This document shows positions 9,541 to 24,080 of a stretch of 64,000 nt of DNA, piece by piece. The notes below the pieces were generated by a model. That model did no database searches. It had not been told where the DNA came from and worked only from the letters and a program-made list of their open reading frames with translations. The DNA lies in contig OY735211.1 of NCBI GenBank assembly GCA_963457665.1, forward strand, positions 66,033,985 to 66,097,984, read 5' to 3'. Position 1 is the stretch's first letter. Each line of letters starts with the position of its first letter. This DNA comes from Thysanoteuthis rhombus. Lineage: Eukaryota; Mollusca; Cephalopoda; Oegopsida; Thysanoteuthidae. Both the position numbers and the translations under genes were made by a program.

Positions 9541-12500
9541 CATCAAAAATGGTCTTTTAAATGTCATTTTTACCTATCGATTTTATGGCTTTTTCTGGCG
9601 TAGTTCGACGTGCTGATTGCAACAGTACCATTGGATTGGGTGGATTTGATGTATTTTTCAATTCAGCCCAATTTGATGGAAAGTAGCCCCTATTGGTCGA
9701 AAAGGCACTTCCAGCACATACATAAGTGTGCCATCGAAAATGGTCTTTTGAATGTCATTTTCACATATCGATTTTATGGCTTTTTCTGGCGTAGTTTGAC
9801 ATGATGATTGCAACAGTACCATTGGTTCGTGTGGATTTGATGTATTTTTCAATTCAGCCCAATTTGATGGAAATAGCCAATATTGACTGAAAATGCATTT
9901 TTACTGCACATATCAGTAAGCCGTCAAAAATGGTCTTTTGAATGTCATTTTTACCTATCGATTTTATAGCTTTTTCTGGCATAGTTTGACGTGCTGATTG
10001 CAACGGTACCATTGGATCGGGTGGATTTGATGTATTTTTCGATTCAGCCCAATTTGATGGAAATAGCCAATATTGACAAAAAATGAATTTTTACAGCACA
10101 CATCACTAAGCTGTCAAAAATGGTCTTTTGAATGTCATTTCTACCTATCGATGTTATGGCTTTTCCTGGCGTAGTTTGACGAGCTGATTGCAACGGTACC
10201 ATTGGATCGGGTGGATTTGATGTATTTTTCGATTCAGCCCAATTTGATGGAAATAACCCCTATTGGTCAAGGAGGCACTTCCAGCATATACATAAGTGTG
10301 CCATCGAAAATGGTTTTTTGAATGTCATTTTCACCTATCGATTTTATGGCTTTTTCTGGCGTAGTTTGATGTGCTGATTGCAACGGTACCATTGGTTTGT
10401 GTAGATATGATGTATTTTTCGATTCAGCCCAATTTGATGGAAATAGCCAATATTGATTGAAAATGCATTTTTACTGCACACATCAGTAAGCCGTCAAAAA
10501 TGGTCTTTTGAATGTCATTTTTACCTATCGATTTTATAGCTTTTTCTGGCGTAGTTTGACGTGCTGATTGCAACGTTACCATTGGATCGGGTATATTTGA
10601 TGTATTTTTCGATTCAGCCCAATTTGATGGAAATAGCCAACATTGACCAAGAATGCATTTTAACAGCACACATCAGTACGCTGTCAAGAATTGTCTTTTG
10701 AATGTCATTTTTACCGATCGATTTTATGGTTTTTACTGGCGTAGTTTGACGTGCTGATTGCAACGGTACCATTGGATGAGGTGGATTTGATGTATTTTTC
10801 GATTGAGCCCATGTTGAAGAAAATATCCAATATTGACCAAAAATGCATTTTTATCGCATACATCAGTAAGCCGTCAAAAATGGTCTTTTGAATGTCATTT
10901 TTACCCATCGATATCATGGCTTTTTCTGGGGTAGTTTGACGTGCTGATTGCAAGGGTACCATCGGAACGGGTGGATTTGATATATTATTCGATTATGCAC
11001 AATTTGATGAAAAAAGCCCCTATTGGTCAAAAAGGCACTTCCAGCACATACATAAGCGAGCCGTGAAAAATGGTATTTTGAACGTCATTTTTACCTATCG
11101 ATTTCATGGCTTTTTCTGGCGTAGTTTGACGTGCTGATTGCAATGGTACCCTTGGATCAGATGGATTTGATGTATTTTACAATTCAGCCCAATTTGATGA
11201 AAATAGCCAATATTGACCGAAAATAATTTTTTACTGCACACATCAGTGAACGTCAAAAATGGTCTTTTGAATGTCATTTTTACCTATCGATTTTATGGCT
11301 TTTTCTGGCATAGTTTGACGTGCTAATTGCAACAGTACCATTGGATCGGGTGGATTTGATGTATTTTTCTACTCAGCCCAATTTGATGGAAATTGCCAAT
11401 ATTGACCAAAAATGCATTTTTACCACACACATCAGTAAGCCATCAGAATTGGTCTTTTGAATGTCATTTTTACCTATCGATTTTCTGGCTTTTTCTGGCG
11501 TAGTTTGACGTGCTGATTGCAACGGTACCATTTGATCGGGTGGATTTGATGTATTTTACAATTCAGAACAATTAGATGGAAATGCACAATACTGACCGAA
11601 AATGCATTTTTACTGCACACATCAGTAAGCTGTCAAAAATGGTCTTTTGAATGTCTTTTTTACCGATCGATTTTATGGCTTTTTCTGGCGTAGTTTGACG
11701 TGCTGATTGAAACAGTACTAATGGATATGGTGGATTTGATGTATTTGTCGATTCAGCCCATGTTAAAGAAAATATCCAATATTGACCAAAAATGCATTTT
11801 TATTGCATACATCAGTAAGCTGTCAAAAATGGTCTTTTGAATGTCATTTTTACCTATCGATATTATGGCCTTATCTGGGGTAGTTTGACGTGCTGATTGC
11901 AACAGTACCATTCGATTGGGTGGATTTGATGTATTTTTCGATTCAGCCAAATTTGATGAAAAAAGCCCCTATTGGTAAAGGAGGCACTTCCAGCACATAC
12001 TTAAGTGAGCCATGAAAAATGGTCTTTTGAATGTCATTTTTACCTATCGATTTTATGGCTTTTTCCGGCGTAGTTTAACGTGCTGATTGCAACGGTTCCA
12101 TTGGATATGGTGGATTTGATGTATATTTCGATTCAGCCCATGTTGAAGGAAAAAGCCAATATTGAACAAAAATGCATTTTTACCGCACACATCAGTAAAC
12201 TTTTGAAAATGATCTTCTGAATGTCATCTTTACCTATCGATTTTAAGGCTTTTTCTGGCGTAGTTTGACGTGCTGATTGCAACAGTACCATTGGATTGGG
12301 TGGATCTGATGTATTTTTCGATTCATCCAAATTTGATAAAAAAAGCCCCTATTAGTCGAGAAGGCACTTCCAGCACATACATAAGTGAGCCGTCAAAAAT
12401 GGTCTTTTGAATGTCATTTTTACCTATCGATTTTATGGCTTTTTCTGGCGTAGTTTGACTTGCTGATTGCAACGGTACAATTGGATCGGGTGGATTTGAT

Positions 12501-12569
12501 GTATTTTTGATTCAGCCCAATTTGATGGAAATAGTTAATATTGAACGGAAAATGCATTTTTACTGCACA

Positions 12570-14800
12570 CATCAGTAAGCCGTCAAAAATGGTCTTTTGA
12601 ATGTCATTTTTACCTATCGATTTTATGGCTTTTTCTGGCGTTGTTTGACGTGATGATTGCAACGGTACCATTGGATCGGGTGGATTTGATGTATTTTACG
12701 ATTCAGAACAATTAGAAAGAAATGCACAATACTGACCGAAAATGCATTTTTACCGCACACATCAGTAAGCTGTCAAAAATGGTCTTTTGAATGTCTTTTT
12801 TACCGATCAATTTTATGGCTTTTTCTGGCGTAGTTTGACGTGCTGATTGAAACAGTACCATTGGATATGGTGGATTTGATGTATTTGTCGATTCAGCCCA
12901 TGTTAAAGAAAATATCCAATATTGACCAAAAATGCATTTTTATTGCATACATCAGTAAGCTGTCAAAAATGGTCTTTTGAATGTCATTTTTACCTATCGA
13001 TATTATGGCCTTATCTGGGGTAGTTTGACGTACTGATTGCAACAGTACCATTCGATTGGGTGGATTTGATGTATTTTTCGATTCAGCCTAATTTGATAAA
13101 AAAAGCCCCTATTGGTAAAGGAGGCACTTCCAGCACATACTTAAGTGAGCCGTGAAAAATGGTCTTTTGAATGTCATTATTACCTATCGATTTAAAGCTT
13201 TTTCTGGCGTAGTTTAACGTGCTGATTGCAACGGTACCATTGGTTTGTGTAGATATGATGTATTTTTCGATTCAGCCCTATTTGATGGAAATAGCCAACA
13301 TTGACCGAGAATGCATTTTTACAGCACACATCACTAAGCTGTCAAAAATGGTTTTTTGAATGTCATTTCTACCTATCGATGTTATGGCTTTTCCTGGCGT
13401 AGTTCGACGAGCTGATTGCAACGGTACCAATGAATTGGGTGGATTTGATGTATTTTTCGATTCAGCCCAATTTGATGGAAATAGACAATATTGACCAAAT
13501 ATGGATTTTTACTGTGCACATCAGTGAGCCATCAAAAATGGTCGTTTGAATGTACTTTTTACCTATCGATTTTATGGCTTTTTCTGGCGTAGTTTGACGT
13601 GCTGATTGCAACGGTACCATTGGATCGGGTGGATTTGATGTATTTTCCGATTCAGACCAATTTGATGGAAATAGCCAATACTGACCAGAAATGCCTTTTT
13701 ACGGCACACATCAGTAAGCCGTCAAAAATGGTCTTTTGAATGTCATTTTTACCTATCGATTTTATGGCTTTTTCTGGCGTTGTTTGACGTGATGATTGCA
13801 ACGGTACCATTGGATCGGGTGGATTTGATGTATTTTACGATTCAGAACAATTAGAAAGAAATGCACAATACTGACCGAAAATGCATTTTTACCGCACACA
13901 TCAGTAAGCTGTCAAAAATGGTCTTTTGAATGTCTTTTTTACCGATCAATTTTATGGCTTTTTCTGGCGTAGTTTGACGTGCTGATTGAAACAGTACCAT
14001 TGGATATGGTGGATTTGATGTATTTGTCGATTCAGCCCATGTTAAAGAAAATATCCAATATTGACCAAAAATGCATTTTTATTGCATACATCAGTAAGCT
14101 GTCAAAAATGGTCTTTTGAATGTCATTTTTACCTATCGATATTATGGCCTTATCTGGGGTAGTTTGACGTACTGATTGCAACAGTACCATTCGATTGGGT
14201 GGATTTGATGTATTTTTCGATTCAGCCTAATTTGATAAAAAAAGCCCCTATTGGTAAAGGAGGCACTTCCAGCACATACTTAAGTGAGCTGTGAAAAATG
14301 GTCTTTTGAATGTCATTATTACCTATCGATTTAAAGCTTTTTCTGGCGTAGTTTAACGTTCTGATTGCAACGGTACCATTGGTTTGTGTAGATATGATGT
14401 ATTTTTCGATTCAGCCCTATTTGATGGAAATAGCCAACATTGACCGAGAATGCATTTTTACAGCACACATCACTAAGCTGTCAAAAATGGTTTTTTGAAT
14501 GTCATTTCTACCTATCGATGTTATGGCTTTTCCTGGCGTAGTTCGACGAGCTGATTGCAACGGTACCATTGAATTGGGTGGATTTGATGTATTTTTCGAT
14601 TCAGCCCAATTTGATGGAAATAGACAATATTGACCAAATATGGATTTTTACTGTGCACATCAGTGAGCCATCAAAAATGGTCGTTTGAATGTCAGTTTTA
14701 CCTATCGATTTTATGGCTTTTTCTGGCGTAGTTCGACGTGCTGATTGCAACGGTACCATTGGATCGGGTGGATTTGATGTATTTTCCGATTCAGACCAAT
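12570..14800 (+). repeat. Higher-order repeat of 6 monomers (~1139 bp), two copies
   Basis: The private variants GGCGTTGTTTGACGTGATG (about 12638 and 13778) and TCGATATTATGGCC (12997, 14136) recur 1139-1140 bp apart. The monomers between them match almost base for base, including AACAATTAGAAAGAAATG. The first copy runs ~12570-13709 and the second ~13710-14800. A related older block is at ~11540-12000. Confidence 0.8.
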
Positions 14801-17800
14801 TTAATCAAAATAACCAATATTGACCGAGAATGCATTTTTACTGCACACATCAGTAAGCTGTCAAAAATGGTCTTTAGAATGTCATTTTTACTTATCGATT
14901 TTATAGCTTTTTCTGGCGTAGTTTGACGTGCCAATTGCAACAGTACCATTGGATCAGGTAAATTTGATGTATTTTCCGATTCAGACCAATTTGATGGAAA
15001 TAGCCAATACTGACCAGAAATGCCTTTTTACGGCACACATCAGTAAGCCGTCAAAAATGGTCTTTTGAATGTCATTTTTACCTATCGATTTTATAGCTTT
15101 TTCTGGCATAGTTTGACGTGCTGATTGCAAGGGTATGATTTGATCAGGTGGATTTGATGTATTTTTCGATTCAGCCCAATTTGATGGAAATAGACAATCT
15201 CGATTAAAAATGCTTTTTTACAGCACACATCAGTAAGCTGTCAAAAATGGTCTTTTGAATGTCATTTTCACCTATCGATTTTATGGCTTTTTCTGGCGTA
15301 GTTTGACGTGCTGGTTGCAACGGTACCATTGGATCTGGTGGATTTGATGTTTTTTTCCGATTGAGTCCAATTTGATGGGAATAGCAAATATGAGTCAAGA
15401 AGGCACTTACAGCATATACATAAGTGAGCCGTAAAAAATGGTCTTTTGAATGTCATTTTTACCTATTGATTTTATGGCTTTTTCTGGTGTAGATTGACGT
15501 GCTGATTGCAACGGTACCATTGCTCTTGGTGGATGTGATGTATTTTTCAATTCAGACCAATTTAATCAAAATAGCCAATATTGACCGAAAATGCATTTTT
15601 ACTGCACACATCAGTAAGCTGTCAAAAATGGTCTTTAGAATGTCATTTTTACCTATCGATTTTATAGCTTTTTCTGGCGTAGTTTGACGTGCCGATTGCA
15701 ACGGTACCATTGGATCAGGTAAATTTGATGTATTTTTCGATTCAGACCAATTCGATGGAAACAGCCAATACTGACTGGAAATGCCTTTTTACGGCACACA
15801 TCAGTAAGCCGTCAAAAATGGTGTTTTGAATGTCCTTTTTACCTATCGATTTTATGGCTTTTTCTGGCGTAGTTTGACGTGCTGATTGCAAAGGTACCAT
15901 TGGATCAGGTATATTTGATATATATTCCGATTCAGACCAATTTGATGGAAATATCCAACATCGACCAAAAATGCATTTTTACTGCACACATCAGTAAGCT
16001 GTCAAAAATGGTCTTTTGAATGTCATTTTTACCTATCGACTTTATGGCTTTTTCTTGCGTAGTTTGACGTGCTGATTGCAACAGTAACATTTGAACAGGT
16101 AGATTTGATGTATTTTTCGATTCGGCTTTTTCTGGCGTAGTTTGACGTGCTGGTTGCAACGGTACCATTGGATCTGGTGGATTTGATGTATTTTTCGATT
16201 CAGCCCAATTTGATGAAAAGTAGCCCCTATTGGTCGAGAAGGCATTTCCAGCACATACATAACTGAGCCGTCAAAAATGGTTTTTAGAATGTCATTTTTA
16301 CCTATCGATTTTATGGCTTTTTCTGGCGTAGTTTGACGTGATGATTGCAACAGTACCATTGGTTTGGGTGGATGTGATGTATTTTTCAATTCAGCCCAGA
16401 TTGATGGAAATAGCCAATATTTACCGAAAATGCATTTTTACTGCACACATCAGTAGGCTGTGAAAAATGGTCTTTTGAATGTCATTTTTACCTATCAATT
16501 TTATGGCTTTTTCTGGCGTCGTTGGACGTGTTGATTGCAACGGTACAACCGGATCGGGTTGATTCGATGTATTTTTCGATTCAGCTTAATTTGTTGAATA
16601 TAGCCCCCATTGGTCGAGGGGGGACTTCCAGCACATACATAACTGAGCCCTCAAAAATAATATTTTTTCATGTCATTTTTAACTATCGATTTTATGGCTT
16701 TTTCTGGCGTAGTTTGACGTGCTGATTGCAACAGTACCATTGAATAAGGTGGATTTGATGTATTTTTCTACTCAGCCCAATTTGATGGAAATATCCAACA
16801 TCGACCAAAAATGCATTTTTACTGCACACATCAGTAAGCTGTCAAAAATGGTCTTTTGAATGTCATTTTTACGTATCGATTTTCTGGCTTTTTCTGGCGT
16901 AGTTTGACGTGCTGATTGCAACAGTAACATTTGAACAGGTAGATTTGATGTATTTTTCAATTCAGACCAATTTGATGGAAATAGCCAATACTGACTGGAA
17001 ATGCATTTTTACGGCACACATCAGTAAGCTGTCAAAAAAGGTCTTTTGAATGTCATTTTTACCTATCGATTTTATGGCTTTTTCTGGCGTAGATTGACGT
17101 GCTGATTGCAACGGTACCATTGGATTGGGTGGATTTGATGTATTTTCTGATTCAGACCAATTTAATCAAAATAGCCAATATTAATCGAAAATGCATTTTT
17201 ACTGCACACATCAGTAAGCCATCAAAAATGGGCTTTTGAATGTCTTTTTTACCTATCGATTTTATGGCTTTTTCTGGCGTAGTTTGACGTGCTGATTGTA
17301 ACGGTATCATTGGATCGGGTGGATTTGATGTATTTTTCGATTCAGACCAATTTGATGGAAATAGACAATATTGACCGAAAATGCATTTTTACCGCACACA
17401 TCAGTAAGCTGTCAAAAATGGTCTGTTGAAATCCATTTTTACCAATCGATTTTATGGCTTTTTTGATATATTATTGATTCAGACCAATTTGATGAAAATA
17501 GCCCCTATTAGTCAAGAAGGCACTTCCAGCACATATATAAGTGAGCCGTGAAAAATCGTCTTTTGAATGTCATTTTTACCTATCGATTTTATGGCTTTTT
17601 CTGGCGTAGTTTGACGTGCTGATTGCAACGGTACCATTGGATCGGGTGGATTTGATGTATTTTTCGTTTCAGCTTAATTTGTTGAATATAGCCCCCATTG
17701 GTCGAGAAGGCACTCAAGCACATACATAACTGAGTCCTCAAAAATGGTATATTTTCATGTCATCATAACCTATCGATTTTATGGCTTTTTCTGGCGTAGT

Positions 17801-19086
17801 TTGACGTGCTGATTTCAACGGTACCATTAGATTGGTTGAATTTGATGTATTCAGTCCAATTTAATCAAAATAGCCAATATTGACCAAAAATGCATTTCTA
17901 CTGCACACATCCGTAAGCTGTCAAAAATGGTCATTTGAATGTCATTTTTACGTATCGATTTTATGGCTTTTTCTTTTATAATTTGACGTGCTGATTGCAA
18001 CAGTACCATTGGATCGGGTGGATATGATGTATTTTTCGATTCAGCCCAATTTGATGGAAATAGACAATATTGACCAAATATGGATTTTTACTGCGCACAT
18101 CAGTAAGCCGTCAAAAATATTCTTTTGAATGTCATTTTTACCTATCGATGTTATGGCTTTTTCTGGCGTATTTTGACGTGCTGATTGCAACAGTACCATT
18201 GGATTGGGTGGATTTAAAGTATTTTTCAATTCAGCCCAATTTGATGAAAATAGGCCCTATTGGTCGAGAGGGCACTTCCAGCACGTACATAATTGAGAAT
18301 CAAAAATGGTCTGTAGAATGTCATTTTTACCTACGGATTTTATGCCTTTTCTGGCATAGTTTGACGTGCTGATTGCAACAGTACCATTGGATCGGGTGGA
18401 TTTGATGTATTTTTCGATTCAGCCCAATTTGATGGAAATAGACAATATTGACTGAAAATGCATTTTCATTGCACACATCAGTGAGCTGTCAAAAATGGTC
18501 TTTTGAATGTCATTTTTACCTATCGATTTTATGGCTTTTTTCTGGCGTCATTTGATGTGCTGATTGCAACTGTACCATTGGATAAGGTGGATTTGATGTA
18601 TTTTCCGATTCATCCCATGTTGATGAAAATAGCCAATATTGACCAAGAATGCATTTTTACTGCATATATCAGTAAGCCATCAAAAATGGTCTTTTGAATG
18701 TCATTTTTACCTATTGATATTATGGCTTTTTCTGGCGTAATTTGACGTGCTGATTGCAACAGTACCATTGGATCGGGTGGATTCGATGTATCTTACGATT
18801 CAGCCCATTTTGAAGAAAATATCCAATATTGACCGTAAATGCATTTTTACCGCGCACATCAGAGAGCCGTCAAAAATGGTCTTTAGAACGTCATTTTTAC
18901 CTATCGATTTTATTGCTTTTTCTGGAGTAGTTTGACGTGCTGATTGCAATAGTACCATTGGATCAGGTGGATTTGATGTATTTTTCAATTCAGACCAATT
19001 TGATGGAAAAAGCCAATATTGACCGAAAATGCATTTTTACTGCACACATCAGTAAGCTGTCAAAAATGGTCTTTTGAATGTCATTT

Positions 19087-22000
19087 TTACCTATTGATTT
19101 TATGGCTTTTTCTGGCGTAGTTTGACGTGCTGATTGCAACAGTACCATTGGATCGGATGGATTTGATGTATTTTCCGATTCTGACCAATTTGATGAAAAT
19201 AGCCAATACTGACCGGAAATGCATTTTTACTGCAAACATCTGTAAGCCGTCAAAAATGGTCTTTTGAATGTCATTTTTGCCCATCGATTTTATGGCTTTT
19301 TCTGGTGTAGTTTGACGTGCTGGTTGCAACGGTACCATTTGATAGGGTGGATTTGATGTTTTTTTCGATTCAGCCCAATTTGATGGAAAGTAGCCCCTAG
19401 TGGTCGAGAAGGCACTTCCAGCATATACATAACTGAGCCCTCAAAGATGGTATTTTCTCATGTCATTTTTACCTATCGATTTTATGGCTTTTTCTGTCGT
19501 AGGTTGACGTGCCATTTGCAACAGTACCATTACATCGGGTGGATTTGATGTATTTTCCGATTCAAACCAATTTAATCAAAATAGCCAATATTGACTGAAA
19601 ATGCATTTTTACCGCACACATCAGTAAGCCATCAAAAATGGTCTTTTGAATGTCATTTTCGCCTATCGATTTTATTGCTTTTTCTGGCGTAGTTTGACGT
19701 GCTGATTGCAATGGTACCCTTGGATCAGGTGGATTTGATGTATTTTCCGATTCAGACCAATTTGATGAAAATAGCCAATACTGACCAAAAATGCATTTTT
19801 ACTGCACACATCAGTAAGCCATCAAAAATGGTCTGTTGAATGTCATTTTTGCCTATCGATTTTATGGCTTTTTCTGGTGTAGTCTGACGTGCTGATTGCA
19901 ACGGTACCATTGAATCGGGTGGATTTGATGTATCTTACGATTCAGCCCATTTTGATGAAAATATCCAATATTGACCGTAAATGCATTTTTACCGCGCACA
20001 TCAGAGAGCTGTCAAAAATGGTCTTTTGAATGTCATTTTTTCCTTTTTTTATGGCTTTTTCTGGCGTAGTTTGACGTGCTGATTGCAACGGTACCATTGG
20101 ATCGGGTGGATTTGATGTATTTTTCGATTCAGCCCGATTTGATGAAAATATCCCCTATTTGTCGAGAAGGCAATTCCAGCACATACATCAGTAAGCTGTC
20201 AAAAATGGTCTTTTGTATGTAATTTTTACCTATCGATTTTATGGCTTTTTCTGGCGTAGTTTGACGGGCTGATTTCAACGGTACCATTGGATAGGATGGA
20301 TATGATGTATTTTTCGATTCAGCCCATGTTGATGAAAATAGCCAATATTGACCAAAAATGCATTTTTACTGCATACATCAGTAAGCCGTCAAAAATGGTC
20401 TTTTGAATGTCATTTTTACCTATCAATATTATGGCCTTTTCTGGCGTAGTTTGATGTGCTGATTGCAACAGTACCATTGGATCGGGTGGATTTGATGTAT
20501 TTTTTGATTCAGCCCTATTTGATGAAAATAGCCCCTATTGGTCCAGAAGGCACTTCCAGCACATACATAAGTGAGCCGTGAAAAATGGTCTTTTGAATGT
20601 CATTTTTACTCATCGATGTTATGGCTTTCCCTGGCGTAGTTTAACGTGCTGATTGCAACGGTACCATTGGATCGGGTGGATTTGATGTATTTTTCAATTC
20701 AGCCAAATTTGAAGGAAATAGTCAATAATGACCGGAAATGCATTTTTTCTGCACACATCAGTAAGCTTTCAAAAATGGTCTTTTGAATGTCCTTTTTACC
20801 GATCGATTTTATGGCTTTTTCTGGCGTAGTTTGACGTGCTGATTGCAATGTAACGATGGATCAGGTGGATTTGATGTATATTTTTATTCAGCTCTATTCA
20901 TTGGAAATAGCCAATATTGACCGAAAATGCGTTTTTACCGCATACATCAGTAAGCTGTCAAAAATGGTCCATTGAATGTAATTTTTACCTTTCGATTTTA
21001 TGGCTTTTCCTGGCATAGTTTGACGTGCTGATTGCTACAGTACCATTGGATTAGGTGGATTTGATGGATTTACTGATTCAGCCCAATTTGAGGGAAATAG
21101 CCAATTTTTACCGAAAATGCATTTTTACAGCACACATCAGTAAGCCGTGTAAAATCGTGTTTTAAATGTCATTTTTACCTATCGATTTCATTGTTTTTTT
21201 CTGGCACAGTTTGATGGGCTGATTGCAACGGTACCATTGGATCGGGTGGATTTGATGTATTTTTCGATTCAGACCAATTTGATGGAAAAAGCCAATATTG
21301 ACCAAAAATGGTTTTTTACTGCACACATCAGTAAGACGTCAAAATAATCTTTTGAATGTCATTTTTGCCTATCGATTTTATGGCTTTTTCTGGCGTAGTT
21401 TGACGTGCTGATTGCAACAGTACCATTGGATCAGATGGATTTGATGTATTTTTCGATTCAGACCAATTACATGAAAATACCTTCTATGAGTCAAAAGGCA
21501 CTTCTAGCACATATATAAGTGAGCCGTGAAAGATGGTCTTTTGAATGTAATTTTTACCTATCGATTTTATGGCTTTTTCTGGCGTAATCTGACGTGCAGA
21601 TTGCAATTGTACCATTGGATCGGGTGGATTTGATGTAATTTTTGATTCAGCCCAATTTGATGGAAATAGCCAATATTGAAAGAAAATGCATTTTTACCAC
21701 ACACATCAGTAATCTGTCAAAAATGGTCATTTGAATGTCATTTTTACATATCGATTTTATTGCTTTTTCTGGCATGGTTTTACGTGCTGATTGCAACGGT
21801 GCCATTACATCGGGTGGATTTGATGTACTTTTCAAATCAGCCCATGTTGATGAAAATAGCCATTATTGACTGAAAATGCATTTTTACTGCACACATCAGT
21901 AAGCCGTCAAAAACGGTCTTTAGAACGTCATTTTTTCCTATCGATTTTATGGCTTTTTCTGGAGTATTTTGACGTGCTGATTGCAACAGTACCATTGGAT

Positions 22001-24080
22001 CAGGTGGATTTGATTTATTTTTTGATTCAGCCCAATTTGATGGAAATAGCCAATATCGACAGAAAATGCATTTTTACCACACACATCAGTATTCTGTCAA
22101 AAATGGTCAATTTAATGTCATTTTTACCTATCGATTTTATGGCTTTTTCTGGCGTAGTTTGACGTGCTGATTGCAACAGTACCATTGGATCGGTTGGATT
22201 TGATGTATTTTCCAATTCAGACCAATTTAATCAAAATAACCAATATTGACCAAAAATGCATTACTACTGCACACATCAGTAAGCCATCAAAAATGGTCTT
22301 TTGAATGTCATTTTTACCTATCGATTTTATGGCTTTTTCTGGTGTAGTTTGACGTGCCGATTGCAACGGTACCATTGGATAGGGTGGATTTGATGTTTTT
22401 TTCGATTCAGCCCGATTTGATGGAAATAGCCAATATTGACCAAAAATGCATTTTTACAGCACACATCACTGAGCTGTCAAAAATGGTCTTTTGAATGTCA
22501 TTTTTACCTATCGATTTTATGGCTTTTTCTGGCGTAGTTTGACGTGCTGATTGGAACGGTAGCATTGGTTCGTGTGGATTTGATGTATTTTTAGTTTCAG
22601 AACAATTTGATTAAAATAGCCAATATTGACTGAAAATGCATTTTTACTGCACATATCAGTAAGCCGTCATAAATGGTCTTTTGAATGTCATTTTTGCCCA
22701 TCGATTTTATGGCTTTTTCTGGCGTAGTTTGACGTGCTGATTGCATCAGTACCATTGGATCGAATGGATTTGATGTATTTTTCGATTCACACCAATTTGA
22801 TTAAAATAGCCCCTATTAGTCAAGAAAGCACTTCCAGCACATATATAAGTGAGCCGTGGAAAATTGTGTTTTATATGTCATTTTTACCTATGGATTTTAT
22901 GGCTTTTTCTGGTGTAGTTTGACGTGCTGATTTCAACGGTACCATTGGATTGGGTGGATTTGATGTATTTTTTGATTCAGCCCAATTTGATGGGAATAGC
23001 CAATATTGACAGAAAATACATTTTTACCACACACATCAGTAAGCTGTCAAAAATGGTCATTTGAATGTCATTTTTACCTATCGATTTTATTGCTTTTTCT
23101 GGCGTAGTTTGATGTGCTGATTACAACGGTACCATTGGATTGGGTGGATTTGATGTATTTTTCGATTCAACCCAATTTGATGGGAATAGCCAATATTGAC
23201 CAAAAATGCATTTTTACTCCACACATCAGTAAGATGTCAAAAATGGTCTTTTGAATGTCATTTTTACCTATTGATTTTATGGCTTTTTCTGGCGTAGTTT
23301 GACGTGCTGATTGCAACAGTACCATTGGATCGGATGGATTTGATGTATTTTCCGATTCAGACCAATTTGATGAAAATAGCCAATACTGACCGGAAATGCA
23401 TTTTTACTGCAAACATCTGTAAGCCGTCAAAAATGGTCTTTTGAATGTCATTTTTACCTATCGATTTTATGGCTTTTCCTGGTGTAGTTTGACGTGCTGG
23501 ATGCAACGGTACCATTGGATAGGGTGGATTTTATGTATTTTTCGATTCAGCCCAATTTGATGGAAAGTAGCCCCTAGTGGTTGAGAAGGCACTTCCAGCA
23601 TATACATAACTGAGCCCTCAAAGATGGTATTTTCTCATGTCATTTTTACCTATCGATTTTATGGCTTTTTCTGTCGTAGGTTGACGTGCCATTTGCAACA
23701 GTACCATTAAATCGGGTGGATTTGATGTATTTTCCGATTCAAACCAATTTAATCAAAATAGCCAATATTGACCGAAAATGCATTTTTACCGCACACATCA
23801 GTAAGCCATCAAAAATGGTCTTTTGGATGTCATTTTCGCCTATCGATTTTATTGCTTTTTCTGGCGTAGTTTGACGTGCTGATTGCAACGGTACCCTTGG
23901 ATCAAGTGGATTTGATGTATATTTTGATTCAGACCAATTTGATGGAAATAGCCAGTACTGACCGAAAATGCATTTTTACCGCACACATCAGTAAGCTTTC
24001 AAAAATGGTCTTTTGAATGTCATTTTTGCCTATCGATTTTATGGCTTTTTCTGGCGTAGTTTGACGTGCTGATCGCAACG
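19087..24080 (+). repeat. Older long-range duplication within the satellite (~4.18 kb spacing)
   Basis: The block 19087-19900 is repeated at ~23265-24080. Shared private variants include ACTGCAAACATCTGTAAGCC (spacing 4177 bp, about 22 monomers), CCCTAGTGG and TGTCGTAGGTTGACGTGCCA, followed by AACCAATTTAATCAAAATAG. A third, more diverged relative lies at ~28040-28400. The copies differ more than those of the 14-mer, marking an earlier round of amplification. Confidence 0.65.
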
